Of a DNA stretch of 64,000 nucleotides, positions 1-9,069 are shown piece by piece. Numbering within the stretch: position 1 is the first letter of the stretch; the number at the start of each line of letters is the position of its first letter. The stretch is from Piezodorus guildinii. Its lineage: Eukaryota; Arthropoda; Insecta; Hemiptera; Pentatomidae. Under the pieces are notes generated by a model. That model was not told the DNA's origin. It searched no databases and saw nothing but the letters and a program-made list of their open reading frames with translations. The stretch lies in the NCBI GenBank assembly GCA_023052935.1, contig CM041292.1, positions 204,499,799 to 204,563,798 of the forward strand, written 5' to 3'. The position numbers were made by a program, and so were the translations under genes.

Positions 1-221
1 ACCAACCTGTAAAAACAAAAGAAACTACATTTAAAGTCCTTATTCAAGTATCTTTATATTTTCATCAGTAAACAAACACTGTAAAAAGAAACAACAACCA
101 ACTGCAACAGGTAACAACCTACCGGCAGCCGTCACGACATCTAGCGGGCATTTCTGGCAAAGCGGCGAATACAAATTAAAGAAAAGCGCTCGTATATGAG
201 TGACATACTTTTCTTTACATA
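1..221. other. Unassigned AT-rich sequence
   Basis: No open frame, repeat terminus or RNA signature is recognised. The stretch runs up to the ATT-type tail of the RTE fragment that follows on the minus strand. Confidence 0.5.
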
Positions 222-740
222 AAATAATAATAGGCTTACCGAACCCGAAGGTTCGATGCCGATACCACCATATTCCGTCTACACAGACTCGTCCAATGTT
301 CTCCGTACAAGCTTAAGCCCCCAAGCTTTAACGCAATCCTCCCATCGACGCTTCGGCCTACTTTTCGGAATCCGCTCCTCACCGAGCCCAACAATTTTAC
401 TCTCCCATTTGAGTCTCCGCGACGCTATCAGCTCAATTATAATCACAGGATACGCGACGGATAAGTTCCGCAATCCCTCATTGTGCAACCTTCTAAACTC
501 CCCAGTGCCCTCATCTCTCTTCGAACCAAATATTTTGTGTAGTACCTTATTTTCGAAAACCTTAAGCCGTTGTTCATCCTTCAAAGTAAGCGGCCACGTT
601 TCACATCCGTAAAGAACCGTTGGAAGAATAATAAATTTATAACTTCTAACCTTTAAGTTTTTAGATAGAAGCCGTTAGTTAAGTAACTTAGCAACTGAAT
701 AATAACTCGCATTTCCCACCTTTAACCGGGACTTTATTTT
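222..740 (-). pseudogene. RTE-like LINE, 3' fragment (copy R1)
   Basis: 5'-truncated, degraded copy of an RTE-like non-LTR retrotransposon, read on the minus strand. It retains only the reverse-transcriptase C-terminal extension: the sequence around DEQRLKVFENKVL, the GEFRRLHN block and RPKRRWEDC can be read, but single-base changes and indels break the frame. The element ends in a short ATT/AAT microsatellite (about 222-232), the usual RTE 3' end, after a conserved block encoding SASNLRVR-like residues. The catalytic part of the RT is absent, so the copy is dead. Family assignment rests on similarity to the longer copy at 33451-34712. Confidence 0.8.
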
Positions 741-1423
741 CTTTACATATATATATATATTATTTTTTCCAACAAACATAGTTGCAAAATAAATTTCATC
801 AGTCACATGGCCTTGCAACAACTTACACTATCTTTTGAACTTAACCTGCCTAAAGTTTTATAGAAAATAAGGTTATTGCATATTTATTACAATGCGTTGA
901 ATATATGTTAGAGTGAATGATAGCTCACTCACTATCACCAACGTGACATCAAACCACAATTTCATATTTTACTTTCTCCTACTCTCGCCGTGTAGAGCGA
1001 CCTTAAGTTTTTTCTGTATTTTTTTCAAGCCCTGTCTCTTTTCAGGTTTCCATTGAAGTATAAACATGTTAGATATAATATTATGATATGTAAGCTCACA
1101 TTTTAGACACACTGTGTTTTGACAAGAGATTTCAAACACAGGAGTGCCCTGTTTCATTGGAGGTAGATGCGAAGGCGAGCCAATGACACAGCCAGCGGAC
1201 TGAGACTAGCCGCCCTAACGGTACTTACCAAGACACCTCACGTCCCCAGCAGACGTTCTAATGGCCCGGCTAGAGTTACCCAGGCAGGCGAAAACCAATG
1301 GCGTCCAGATTTCTCTTCTTATTGCTTCCCTTGAAGGGTATACATCGGGACATTTTACAGAAGAGCTATATTGCTTTCAAATCAAGTTTATAGGGAATAA
1401 AAAAAAGAAAATAATAAAAAAAA
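741..1423. other. Unassigned stretch with a GC-richer block
   Basis: No recognisable gene. About 1160-1330 is less AT-rich than its surroundings, with short frames on both strands and no family signature. It may be an old repeat or a non-coding remnant. Confidence 0.4.
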
Positions 1424-1616
1424 TCAGGTGCTGGCAACACACGACTTTCACTTACCCATGTGTTTTTATTTAAAAATCTATTATATTATTATCTAAAATA
1501 ATCAGTAAGTTTTATCGGCTTTTCATCACTCTTTATTAACTTTGACAAGATTATAAGATTTCGAATTGAAATAATGGAATTCGAAAATTTTCATATTTTT
1601 TTTCTAAAATCTTTAG
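1424..1616 (+). mobile_element. Family H (HINE-like) copy H1, 5' part
   Basis: Starts TCAGGTGCTGG (consensus TCTGGTGCGGG), followed by the subterminal CTTTCACTTAC block. It is cut at AAAATCTTTAG by the Jockey-like LINE. The same element resumes at 6381 directly after the LINE poly-A, so the LINE is the younger insertion. Confidence 0.85.
1606..1616. repeat. Target-site duplication, left copy
   Basis: AAAATCTTTAG, repeated at 6381-6391 immediately after the poly-A of the Jockey-like LINE. Its first A residues cannot be separated from the poly-A at the right end. Confidence 0.8.
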
Positions 1617-1621
1617 GGTTC

Positions 1622-1633
1622 TGCGCATGCGCA
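1622..1633. promoter_or_regulatory. Palindromic TGCGCATGCGCA near LINE 5' end
   Basis: Perfect 12-bp palindrome starting 6 bases into the LINE. It matches the known binding consensus of NRF-1, whose insect homologue is Erect wing. LINEs of this clade use internal promoters at their extreme 5' end, so a role in transcription initiation is plausible. The function is inferred. Confidence 0.45.
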
Positions 1634-1948
1634 TGTGTATAGCAGTCATCTTTCAAATCGGCTCTTGGATTTCATGCTTTTTCAGTTTGAATTCTCTTCA
1701 GTGCAATCTTGAAAACATCACCAGACTACAGGATAACAACAGCAGTAAATATTGGAGCAAACAACAGTAAGTTTTGTTACAATTTACGGTGTAAAGTGAA
1801 TGCTGGGTAACCTCTTCACATCAGCTGATTGCCAATAGCTCGGCAAGGCCGGGATTGGTTTTCTTTTCTTTAGTTATTGTTTTATTACCAACATCTAGTT
1901 ATTTTCTTATTATCTTCTTCACATGAAATGCGATATTTTCACCAAGTG

Positions 1949-3247
1949 ATGTCCTCCAAAGCATCAACTAAAAGATCTAGATCTAGTGGTTCAATCACGC
2001 CTCCCATAAAACAAAGACCCCGCCGTGATACTAATAAAAAATTAAATCAACAAGCAACCCCTTCAGGTTCTAATACAGAATCTGAACCACAGCCCGGCAC
2101 ATCGTCACAGGGGATGACTGACGAATCTCCGTTTTTCACCCCAAATCCTTTTCAAATCCTACATAATGAAAAAGAAAACATGGAATCTGCTCCTACACCC
2201 AGTGAACCACGGCCTCCACCGATATTTGTCAAAAATATTAAAAATTTCCAGTTGTTATGTGCGCAATTAAACAAGATTACCGAATCCACCAGCTACTACT
2301 GTATGAGTAGAATCAATGACATTAAAATATCACCGACCACCGCCGAGGTATATAGAAAAATTGTGAAATACCTAACTGAAACTAAAGCGGATTTTCACAC
2401 TTATCAGCTACAGCAAGAGAGAGCTCTTAGAGTTGTGATCAGAAATCTACACCCTTCAACACCAGTTGACGCTATCAAAGAAGAACTCATGGAGATGGGT
2501 TACAAAGTGCGACAAGTCACTAATGTCATAAAAGATAGAGTTCAACTGCCTCTATTCTTCGCTGATTTGGAACCATTAGCAGGATTAGAAAAAATTTATG
2601 ATCTAAAAAGACTGTATTATACAAGTGTAAGAGTCGAAAAACCTTATACAAAGAGAGAAATTGTTCAGTGTTACAATTGTCAGGCGTATGGTCATACCAG
2701 AAGTTACTGTCACCACATACCACGCTGCGTGAAATGCGGTGAACAGCACAAGTCTGTGGAATGTACAAAACCGAAGTCAACACCCGCTGTATGTGCTCAT
2801 TGCCTCAAGGACCACCCGGCCAACTACAAAGGATGCCAAATCTATAAGGAGCTAAGGACCAGGTATCAAAAACCCCAAGTACTGGATGAAACAACAAGAC
2901 AGGCTAGAACTAGAAGAGAACCCTCAAAATTAATCGATGCCAATGTATCATTTGCCCACTTACTTGGAGGTGGGAACCAATGTACTGAAGCCGAGGCCCT
3001 GCCGGAACTACAAAATGTACCTCAATATCCTCAATCCATTCCACAAATACCTCTTCCTCAAAACGTAATCAGTCCTAAAAATCCTCATCCACAACAAATC
3101 TCTCATATTCCCCCTCCTTCAAATGCCACAGATCTTACCAGTTTGATGACATCCTTCATTTCCGAAATCAAATCCCTTGTCATGCCCCTAATAACAATCC
3201 TCACGAATCTTGTATCAAATCTTATTCCTAACTTAAAAAATCCATAA
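1949..3247 (+). CDS. LINE ORF1: gag-like nucleic-acid-binding protein with three CCHC zinc knuckles
   Basis: Gag-like ORF1 of the Jockey-like LINE, expected to coat the element RNA and help form the ribonucleoprotein. The frame is open from 1877, but the first 24 codons are hydrophobic and unlike gag, so the start at 1949 (MSSKASTKRS) is preferred. That gives about 432 residues. A basic, Ser/Pro-rich N-terminus is followed by an RNA-binding-like middle region (around ALRVVIRNLHPSTP). Three zinc knuckles then follow in tandem: CYNC..H..C (first Cys at codon 265 counted from 1877), CVKC..H..C and CAHC..H..C, an arrangement typical of I/Jockey-type ORF1 proteins. The C-terminus is Pro/Gln-rich. 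The stop codon TAA abuts the ATG of ORF2 in the same frame. Confidence 0.9.
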   Translation: MSSKASTKRSRSSGSITPPIKQRPRRDTNKKLNQQATPSGSNTESEPQPGTSSQGMTDESPFFTPNPFQILHNEKENMESAPTPSEPRPPPIFVKNIKNFQLLCAQLNKITESTSYYCMSRINDIKISPTTAEVYRKIVKYLTETKADFHTYQLQQERALRVVIRNLHPSTPVDAIKEELMEMGYKVRQVTNVIKDRVQLPLFFADLEPLAGLEKIYDLKRLYYTSVRVEKPYTKREIVQCYNCQAYGHTRSYCHHIPRCVKCGEQHKSVECTKPKSTPAVCAHCLKDHPANYKGCQIYKELRTRYQKPQVLDETTRQARTRREPSKLIDANVSFAHLLGGGNQCTEAEALPELQNVPQYPQSIPQIPLPQNVISPKNPHPQQISHIPPPSNATDLTSLMTSFISEIKSLVMPLITILTNLVSNLIPNLKNP

Positions 3248-5926
3248 ATGACCTCACCTAACTCCTTATCTATTCTCCTATGGAATGCGAATGGTGTTAG
3301 AACTCACACTGACGAACTTACAGCCTTACTCCAAGACAAAAAAGTTGACGTTGCACTCATTACTGAAACTAGACTAACCACTAAACAGTACTTCAAAATA
3401 CCTGAATACACAACATACCGGACAGACCATCCAGAAGGCAAAGCCCATGCCGGTACTGCTGTCATTGTCAACCGATCCCTTTCCCATCACTTACACCCAC
3501 TTCCCGCCCACGATTTCCTACAAGCCACCTCTATTATAATCAAGACCTTTTCCTTTCCGCTAGTCATCGCATCAGCATATTGCCCTCCTAAAAATTCTAT
3601 TTCTATTACCCAATTTAGTTCCTTTCTCAACTCATTGGGGAATCACTTTATTCTGGGTGCAGACTTAAACGCGAAACACCAACAATGGGGTTGCAGAACC
3701 ACAAATACTCGTGGACGGACATTGCAGTCTGCACTCAACTCCAGACGCCTTAATCTCCTACCTCCCGATTCCCCTACCTACTGGCCAACAGATCCTAACC
3801 GTAATCCAGACATCCTCGACTTCTTCATCCACAGCGGATTAGGCTCCCTGAACTATTCCGTAACTCGCCTTGATGAACTATCCTCTGATCATAGTCCATT
3901 AATCCTAAATGTATCCATGACTCCTATTCCGAAACCTATCCCACCGTCATTTATCAGAGGCCCCATCAACTGGAACCTCTTCCGCGAAATCCTCACCAAT
4001 GATATCGACCTCAGAGTAACTCTCAAAACCCCTTCTGACCTTGATGATGCCGTATATTCCTTTACAACCTTGATTCAACAAGCTGCCTGGACTGCCTCCT
4101 TTCCTAAACAATCCCAAATTATTCCTTACAAATGCCATTTACCACAACACCTGACGGACCTCATCAACACCAAACGCCGAGCCAGAGCATTATGGCAACG
4201 CACCCGCCACCCAGAAGATCGCCGCTCTTATAACTTTTATTGTAGAAAATTAAAGCGGGAGTTGGCGACCTTTCGTTCCCAATCCTACAATTCCTACCTC
4301 TCCTCTCTCTCGACTCGTGACAATTCCCTATGGAATGTCACGAAGAGAATTCTGAATACTCACACGATTTCACATCCTCTCCTGCGCGGTGATAGTTCCT
4401 GGGCTGCTTCTGACAAGGATAAGGCCCAGGAATTTGCACAGCACCTTTCCAAAGTTTTCACTCCTCATCCTGAGTTGAATCCAAACCATACTTCAACAGT
4501 TGAACAGTTCCTTACTTCGCCAATACCACTCTCCTTACCTCCTAAAGCAGTTAATCCCTCTGAGGTCAAATATCTTCTTAAAAAGCTTCCTCTCCGTAAA
4601 TCCCCTGGATATGATCTCCTCACGCCTCAGATCTTAAGACAACTTCCACAGAAAGCCATAACATTCCTTACATATCTTTATAACAGTATCCTACGCACTA
4701 CCTATTTTCCTCTCTTATGGAAACATTCAACTATCATCCTTTTCCTGAAACCAGGCAAACCTTCCAACAGCACGTCATCTTACAGACCTATTAGCCTACT
4801 TCCGATCCTCTCAAAAATTTTCGAAAAGCTCCTACTAAAACGAATCCTAGATAAATTTAAAAATTTTCCTTCGCATCAGTTTGGATTTCGTTCTCAACAT
4901 TCCACAGTTCAGCAAGGACTCCGAGTTGTGGATCACATTTCCTCTGCCCTTGAGTGCAAGGAGTATTGTTCGGGAGCCTTTCTGGACATAGCTCAAGCTT
5001 TTGACCGGGTGTGGCACCCGGGATTGCTCTTTAAGCTCAAAACCCATTTACCTCAATCCTTATACCTAATCCTCCGATCCTATTTATCAAACCGCTCCTT
5101 CCGAGTTCGCTGTGGTTCCGAATTTTCCAAACATTATACTGTTGAGGCCGGTGTTCCTCAAGGCAGCGTCTTAGGACCCGTCCTCTACATCCTCTACACC
5201 GCCGATATCCCTACCGATCCCGATACCTTTCTGGCAACATTTGCTGACGACACAGCCATTTTATCATCCAATTCCGATCCTGAAGTAGCATCTCTAAATC
5301 TCCAAAGGCACCTTTCCCTTGTCGAAGACTGGTGTAAGGCTTGGCGAATTAAGGTGAACGAAAGCAAATGTACACACGTCACCTTCACCCTTCGACGTAA
5401 ATCCTGTCCAACAGTTAAATTCAATTCCATACCGCTTCCTTCCTCAGACACAGTCCGGTACCTTGGCTTTTTACTAGACAAAAGACTGACGTGGAACCCA
5501 CATACGAGACTTAAAAGGATTGAACTCAACCGCAGATTCGGCCGGTTATACAAATTACTAAATAGAAAATCTCATCTTACAGTCGACAACAAATTACTAA
5601 TATATAAGACAGTACTGAAACCTATATGGACCTACGGACTTGAACTATGGGGGACAACTAAACATTCTAACATCAAACGTATCCAATCCTTCCAATCCAA
5701 AGTCCTCCGAACAATAGTTAATGCTCCTTATTACGTTACCAACCGTACCCTACACCATGACCTTAATATTTCATTTATTTTAGACCTGGTACCATCCAAA
5801 TTCTCCAAATTCCATCAGAACCTTCTTCATCATCCTAATCCTCTTGCTCAATCGCTTTCCAGCTTCACCCATCCCTACAATCCTCCTCGAAGATTGAAAC
5901 GGCAGTGGCCCCGCGACGTTTTGTAA
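3248..5926 (+). CDS. LINE ORF2: AP-like endonuclease and reverse transcriptase
   Basis: 892-residue polyprotein that nicks the target and reverse-transcribes the element RNA there (target-primed reverse transcription). The N-terminal ~225 residues form an exonuclease/endonuclease/phosphatase domain: N15 in WNANG, E40 in ITETR, D139 and N141 in GADLNAK, and the SSDHSP block at 212-217. The RT domain follows: SYRPISLLP near 515, D580 in AFLDIAQAFD, AGVPQGSVLGP, and FADD at 665-668 (catalytic Asp 667/668). Then come YLGFLLDKRLTW near 738 and a C-terminal extension ending around WPRDVL. No RNase H domain is evident, as in Jockey. No internal stop or frameshift is seen. The start codon follows the ORF1 stop without a gap, which suggests coupled reinitiation. 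Confidence 0.95.
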   Translation: MTSPNSLSILLWNANGVRTHTDELTALLQDKKVDVALITETRLTTKQYFKIPEYTTYRTDHPEGKAHAGTAVIVNRSLSHHLHPLPAHDFLQATSIIIKTFSFPLVIASAYCPPKNSISITQFSSFLNSLGNHFILGADLNAKHQQWGCRTTNTRGRTLQSALNSRRLNLLPPDSPTYWPTDPNRNPDILDFFIHSGLGSLNYSVTRLDELSSDHSPLILNVSMTPIPKPIPPSFIRGPINWNLFREILTNDIDLRVTLKTPSDLDDAVYSFTTLIQQAAWTASFPKQSQIIPYKCHLPQHLTDLINTKRRARALWQRTRHPEDRRSYNFYCRKLKRELATFRSQSYNSYLSSLSTRDNSLWNVTKRILNTHTISHPLLRGDSSWAASDKDKAQEFAQHLSKVFTPHPELNPNHTSTVEQFLTSPIPLSLPPKAVNPSEVKYLLKKLPLRKSPGYDLLTPQILRQLPQKAITFLTYLYNSILRTTYFPLLWKHSTIILFLKPGKPSNSTSSYRPISLLPILSKIFEKLLLKRILDKFKNFPSHQFGFRSQHSTVQQGLRVVDHISSALECKEYCSGAFLDIAQAFDRVWHPGLLFKLKTHLPQSLYLILRSYLSNRSFRVRCGSEFSKHYTVEAGVPQGSVLGPVLYILYTADIPTDPDTFLATFADDTAILSSNSDPEVASLNLQRHLSLVEDWCKAWRIKVNESKCTHVTFTLRRKSCPTVKFNSIPLPSSDTVRYLGFLLDKRLTWNPHTRLKRIELNRRFGRLYKLLNRKSHLTVDNKLLIYKTVLKPIWTYGLELWGTTKHSNIKRIQSFQSKVLRTIVNAPYYVTNRTLHHDLNISFILDLVPSKFSKFHQNLLHHPNPLAQSLSSFTHPYNPPRRLKRQWPRDVL

Positions 5927-6069
5927 ACATTTATCTGGAGTTCTGACACTGGTCAGATCCTCCACTCATGTACTGTATGTTTGTGGCTATTCCGCTCTGG
6001 CTCGGCCTCCACTGGCATACACCAGTGAAGCGCTGAGTGGGAGGAGCTGGGATCTCTTGGATTCCGCTT

Positions 6070-6091
6070 CTCCCCCCACTTGTGGGGGGAG
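6070..6091 (+). other. GC-rich hairpin in LINE 3' UTR
   Basis: CTCCCCCCAC and GTGGGGGGAG flank TT, a perfect 10-bp inverted repeat about 145 bases after ORF2. It stands out in an AT-rich 3' UTR. It could be an RNA structure recognised by the element's own RT, or it could slow read-through. Function is inferred. Confidence 0.6.
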
Positions 6092-6363
6092 CAGCCGAGT
6101 CTTGGGTTCCTTTGGCTGATTGTATATATTGTATATAGTTAAGTATGCTTGTATGATTTTTATTTATTTCCCAACTTGTATTTATCTCTACTACAGGTTG
6201 TTGTTTTGATTTGTTTCTTGTTGCTTTTTTTGTATATATTTGAATTTATTTATTTCCGATTTTATGTAAATTGACTTTATCATCATTGGCTGTATATATT
6301 GTATGAATGTGTACTACATCTCTATTACTACTGTTCATTATGCAACAAATTGTAATATTTCTC

Positions 6364-6380
6364 AATAAAAAAAAAAAAAA
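6364..6380 (+). terminator. LINE poly-A signal and tail
   Basis: AATAAA at 6364 runs directly into the A tract that ends the element before the right target duplication. Confidence 0.75.
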
Positions 6381-6737
6381 AAAATCTTTAGCTTTCCAAC
6401 GGTAAATTATACATCTATATTACTATTCTTATGTTAAAAAAAAAAATTTCATTAACAAAGTATTGTTTCAGTTTTCTCCATTAGTTGGAGATCGAATTCG
6501 TTCAACTTATATATTTAATTTTTTTTTCATCAGTGCTAACAAGATAATATGGTTATTTTTATCGAATCTAAAAAAATAAGGGTACTTTAGAGAATATTTA
6601 AAATATCGGCATTTAAGTCCTGTCAGAGTATTTCAATCAGAATGGAACCTACATGATATTAAAGCCCACTAAATTTTAAATCAATGTAGCGAGTTTAATT
6701 AAAATCTTCAGTGCCGTTTTTGAAAAAATCATAAAAT
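6381..6737 (+). mobile_element. Family H copy H1, 3' part (interrupted)
   Basis: Continues the element cut at 1616, starting with the right copy of AAAATCTTTAG and then CTTTCCAACGG. It breaks off near 6737 within the block before TTTTTGAGAAAATCG and is followed by a second, 5'-truncated family H copy. Confidence 0.8.
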
Positions 6738-6856
6738 CTACAACAATCAGTTAGTTTTATTGGCTTTTAATAACTCTCCACATTAACCTTTAAAATTCCG
6801 CGTATGAGATAATTTTTTTTTAATCTTTAGCTATCCAACGGTATATTATATACATC

Positions 6857-6925
<69 letters not shown>

Positions 6926-7349
6926 CATCTTCAATTTTATGTTCAAAAACACAAAAATTGTATAAAAGAATATGTTTGCATTTTTCTCTTTTAGTTTTTT
7001 TTTCGAATTCGCTCAACTTGAATATTTTTTTCATTTATTTAATTGGATATTTATTTATCAATGCTAATAAGATGATATTTCAAATTTTTTTAAATTTTCA
7101 CAATTAAAGGTACTTTGGAGGAAGAAATATCTGCATTTAAGCCCTGTCAGACTATTTTAATCAGAATGAAACATACATCTTATTAAAGCCCATTAAATTT
7201 TACATCCATATAGCAAGTTTAATGAAAATCGTGGGAGCCGTTTTTGAGAAAATCGTAAAAAGATGCAAAATGCATGGTAAAAAGTGGCTCTTCTGGTTAG
7301 CTGATTTGGTACTTGGTAATTTGGACTCAGGGGACCCTAAAACGTGTAT
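6738..7349 (+). mobile_element. Family H copy H2, truncated at both ends
   Basis: Starts in the ACAATCAGTTAGTTTTATTGG block and runs to the GGACTCAGGGGACCCT block, with a deletion before the latter. It joins a minus-strand copy at about 7350, giving a head-to-head arrangement. A TA microsatellite has expanded inside it. Confidence 0.75.
6857..6921. repeat. (TA)n microsatellite
   Basis: About 65 bases of alternating TA within family H copy H2, at the place where other copies have ACATCTATATTACT. Confidence 0.9.
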
Positions 7350-7635
7350 TTTTTGTTTTTGAACATAAGAGCAGTAATATGCATGTATGATATACCGTTA
7401 GAAAGCTAAAGATTTTAGAAAAAATATTATCTTTTACTCAAGCTTTTAAAAGTTAATAGAGAGTGATGAAAATAAAATAAAACTAAGTAATTATTTTAGA
7501 TAATAATATAATAGATTTTTTAATAAAACACATGTTTCTATAGAAATTTAATTTTTATCTCTTACTGTATTTGAAAATTCTTTCATTGATTTGAAAAATG
7601 GAGGTAAGTGATAGTCCTGTGTAGCCCGCACCAGA
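7350..7635 (-). mobile_element. Family H copy H3, 5' fragment
   Basis: Minus-strand copy ending at its 5' terminus (complement of TCTGGTGCGGG, at 7635), with the GGAGGTAAGTGA block just inside. The 3' two thirds are missing. Confidence 0.8.
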
Positions 7636-8220
7636 TTTTTTTTAAAGCACTTACCAAACAAAAATACCTCTTTGACCGACCCTTCCAAGTAAATCTTCAG
7701 GCATGTAACTAAAAACTAAACAGGGAAAAGAGAATTGCTCAACAGAGAAAAAGAACTCTTTTAACACCTGGAACTGACAAGCGGATTTAGATTACTTGGC
7801 TCTCGCATTCAAACCGCTCTCAAAAGGGCTATGAATAATAAACAGAAAGCGGAAAGGGAATTCTCCCTAAATAAGTCTAATATACAGAGAACACCCTTCG
7901 TGGCATAACTCCAGGTACTACATTCCCTTCGTCTTCCCGAAATCAAAGTCCCCAGAATTAGATCCAGCTGAACACTGCTTTGATGAGGAGCTGATGGAAC
8001 ATATTAACATAACCGAAATATATTCCATAATAATGACCAGATTATTAGGTATATATATTGTAGCATATATTATCAAAAACGATATTCGTTTGTCAGGGTG
8101 TCTAGGAAATCACCTCATAGAGATTCCCTGACTTTTCCATATTCATGAGAATTTTTTAACCTGGCCTAATCTCGGTGAAAATCGACAAAACAAAGAAAAT
8201 TATTATAACAATAATTAAGG
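7636..8220. other. Unassigned sequence with weak coding look
   Basis: About 7720-8010 is less AT-rich and short frames on the plus strand read like degraded protein (for example KSPELDPAEHCFDEEL). No family could be recognised. It is probably an old transposon coding remnant, but this is a guess. Confidence 0.3.
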
Positions 8221-8300
8221 ATCACTTGTAGCTGGGTGGTTAGCATAACAGCCTCCTACGCCAAAGGTCACGGGTCCAAACCCGCAGGTGGTCTTAGTTG
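8221..8300 (+). mobile_element. tRNA-derived SINE head (family S1)
   Basis: tRNA-like block with an A box (TAGCTGGGTGGTTAGC) and a B box (GGTCCAAACCC). It matches the head of the SINEs at 17071 and 31462. The body and tail are missing, and a minus-strand SINE tail follows after a T-rich spacer. Not a functional tRNA: there is no acceptor stem pairing. Confidence 0.75.
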
Positions 8301-8317
8301 TTGTTTATTTTATTTTT

Positions 8318-8680
8318 TTTATTTTTTTATTTAACGTCACTTTATGCTACTATGGCTAATCGGACGATGCTACAGTGGGAGTCCTAAATTTTGCCTATCC
8401 AGGTTTTTTATTTTTTCACCCCTACCTCGCCTTTGAAGGCTATACGGGGATTTTTCGGTCCAGAGGGTGAGGGCGGGGGGCTTAATGCCGAGATAAAAGT
8501 CCCCTCCGGTACCGGGAGTTGAGCTCGTAATTTTTTTTGTTTCAAAGTATTGGTCATCTGGTAGCTAGGCGACGCGTGTTTAAAGCAACGCGCGCTAACC
8601 AACCGTTTCTCATATCTCTGAAATAAGCCGAAAAATGTTCCATTTGAAATGTTTGAATTAATTCGCCAAGGATGACAGGT
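8318..8680 (-). mobile_element. SINE with a different tRNA-like head but the S1 tail
   Basis: On the minus strand the order is a tRNA-like head (GGTTAGCGCGCG, then CTAGCTACCAGA, with a B-box-like GAGCTCAACTCCC), a GC-rich body, then the common S1 3' tail (CCTGGATAGGCAAAATTTAG ... GACGTTAAATAAA). The head and body differ from those of the S1 copy at 17071, so two SINE types share one tail module. Confidence 0.65.
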
Positions 8681-8810
8681 TGCCAACAGTTAATTATTTT
8701 TCCCCCGGACGATATAATAACTTTGAGTTAATATAAAACAGACAGGGGTTAATTGATAATGGACAAGGAAAAAGGTCTAAACGTAGTAAAATAACAATAC
8801 GGAGGAAAAT

Positions 8811-8935
8811 TGTTTATTTATTTAACGTCACTTTATGCTACTATGGCTAATCGGACGATGCTACAGTGGGAGTCCTAAATTTTGCCTATCCAGGTTTTAT
8901 TAGGATAGGGATCGTTAACGAGTACCTGTGTTGGG
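8811..8935 (-). mobile_element. SINE S1 3' fragment
   Basis: Minus-strand copy of the S1 tail and adjacent body (from TTTATTTAACGTC to the GATCGTTAACGAGTACC block), truncated before the head. Confidence 0.8.
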
Positions 8936-9069
8936 ATGAGTGACGTTAAAACGAAATAAAAGATAGATGGGCTAATGTAGACTCGATCCCGTTTCCAAAA
9001 AGAGCTGGTCTTGAGTACTTAACATTAAAATTTAAAAAAATAGGTAATATCAAATAAAAAGATAAAAAA

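Larger units (their letters stand above)
1617..6380 (+). mobile_element. Full-length Jockey-like non-LTR retrotransposon
   Basis: Complete LINE of about 4.76 kb: a roughly 330-bp 5' UTR, a gag-like ORF1, an endonuclease plus reverse-transcriptase ORF2, a 3' UTR with a GC hairpin, an AATAAA signal and poly-A. It is bounded by an 11-bp duplication of the target, which lies inside a family H element. Both ORFs are open from end to end and the catalytic residues are present, so this copy looks recent and possibly competent. The ORF order, the three CCHC knuckles and the RT sequence point to the Jockey clade. Shorter elements at 17517, 53335, 56285 and 62139 are related but belong to a different subfamily. 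Confidence 0.93.
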
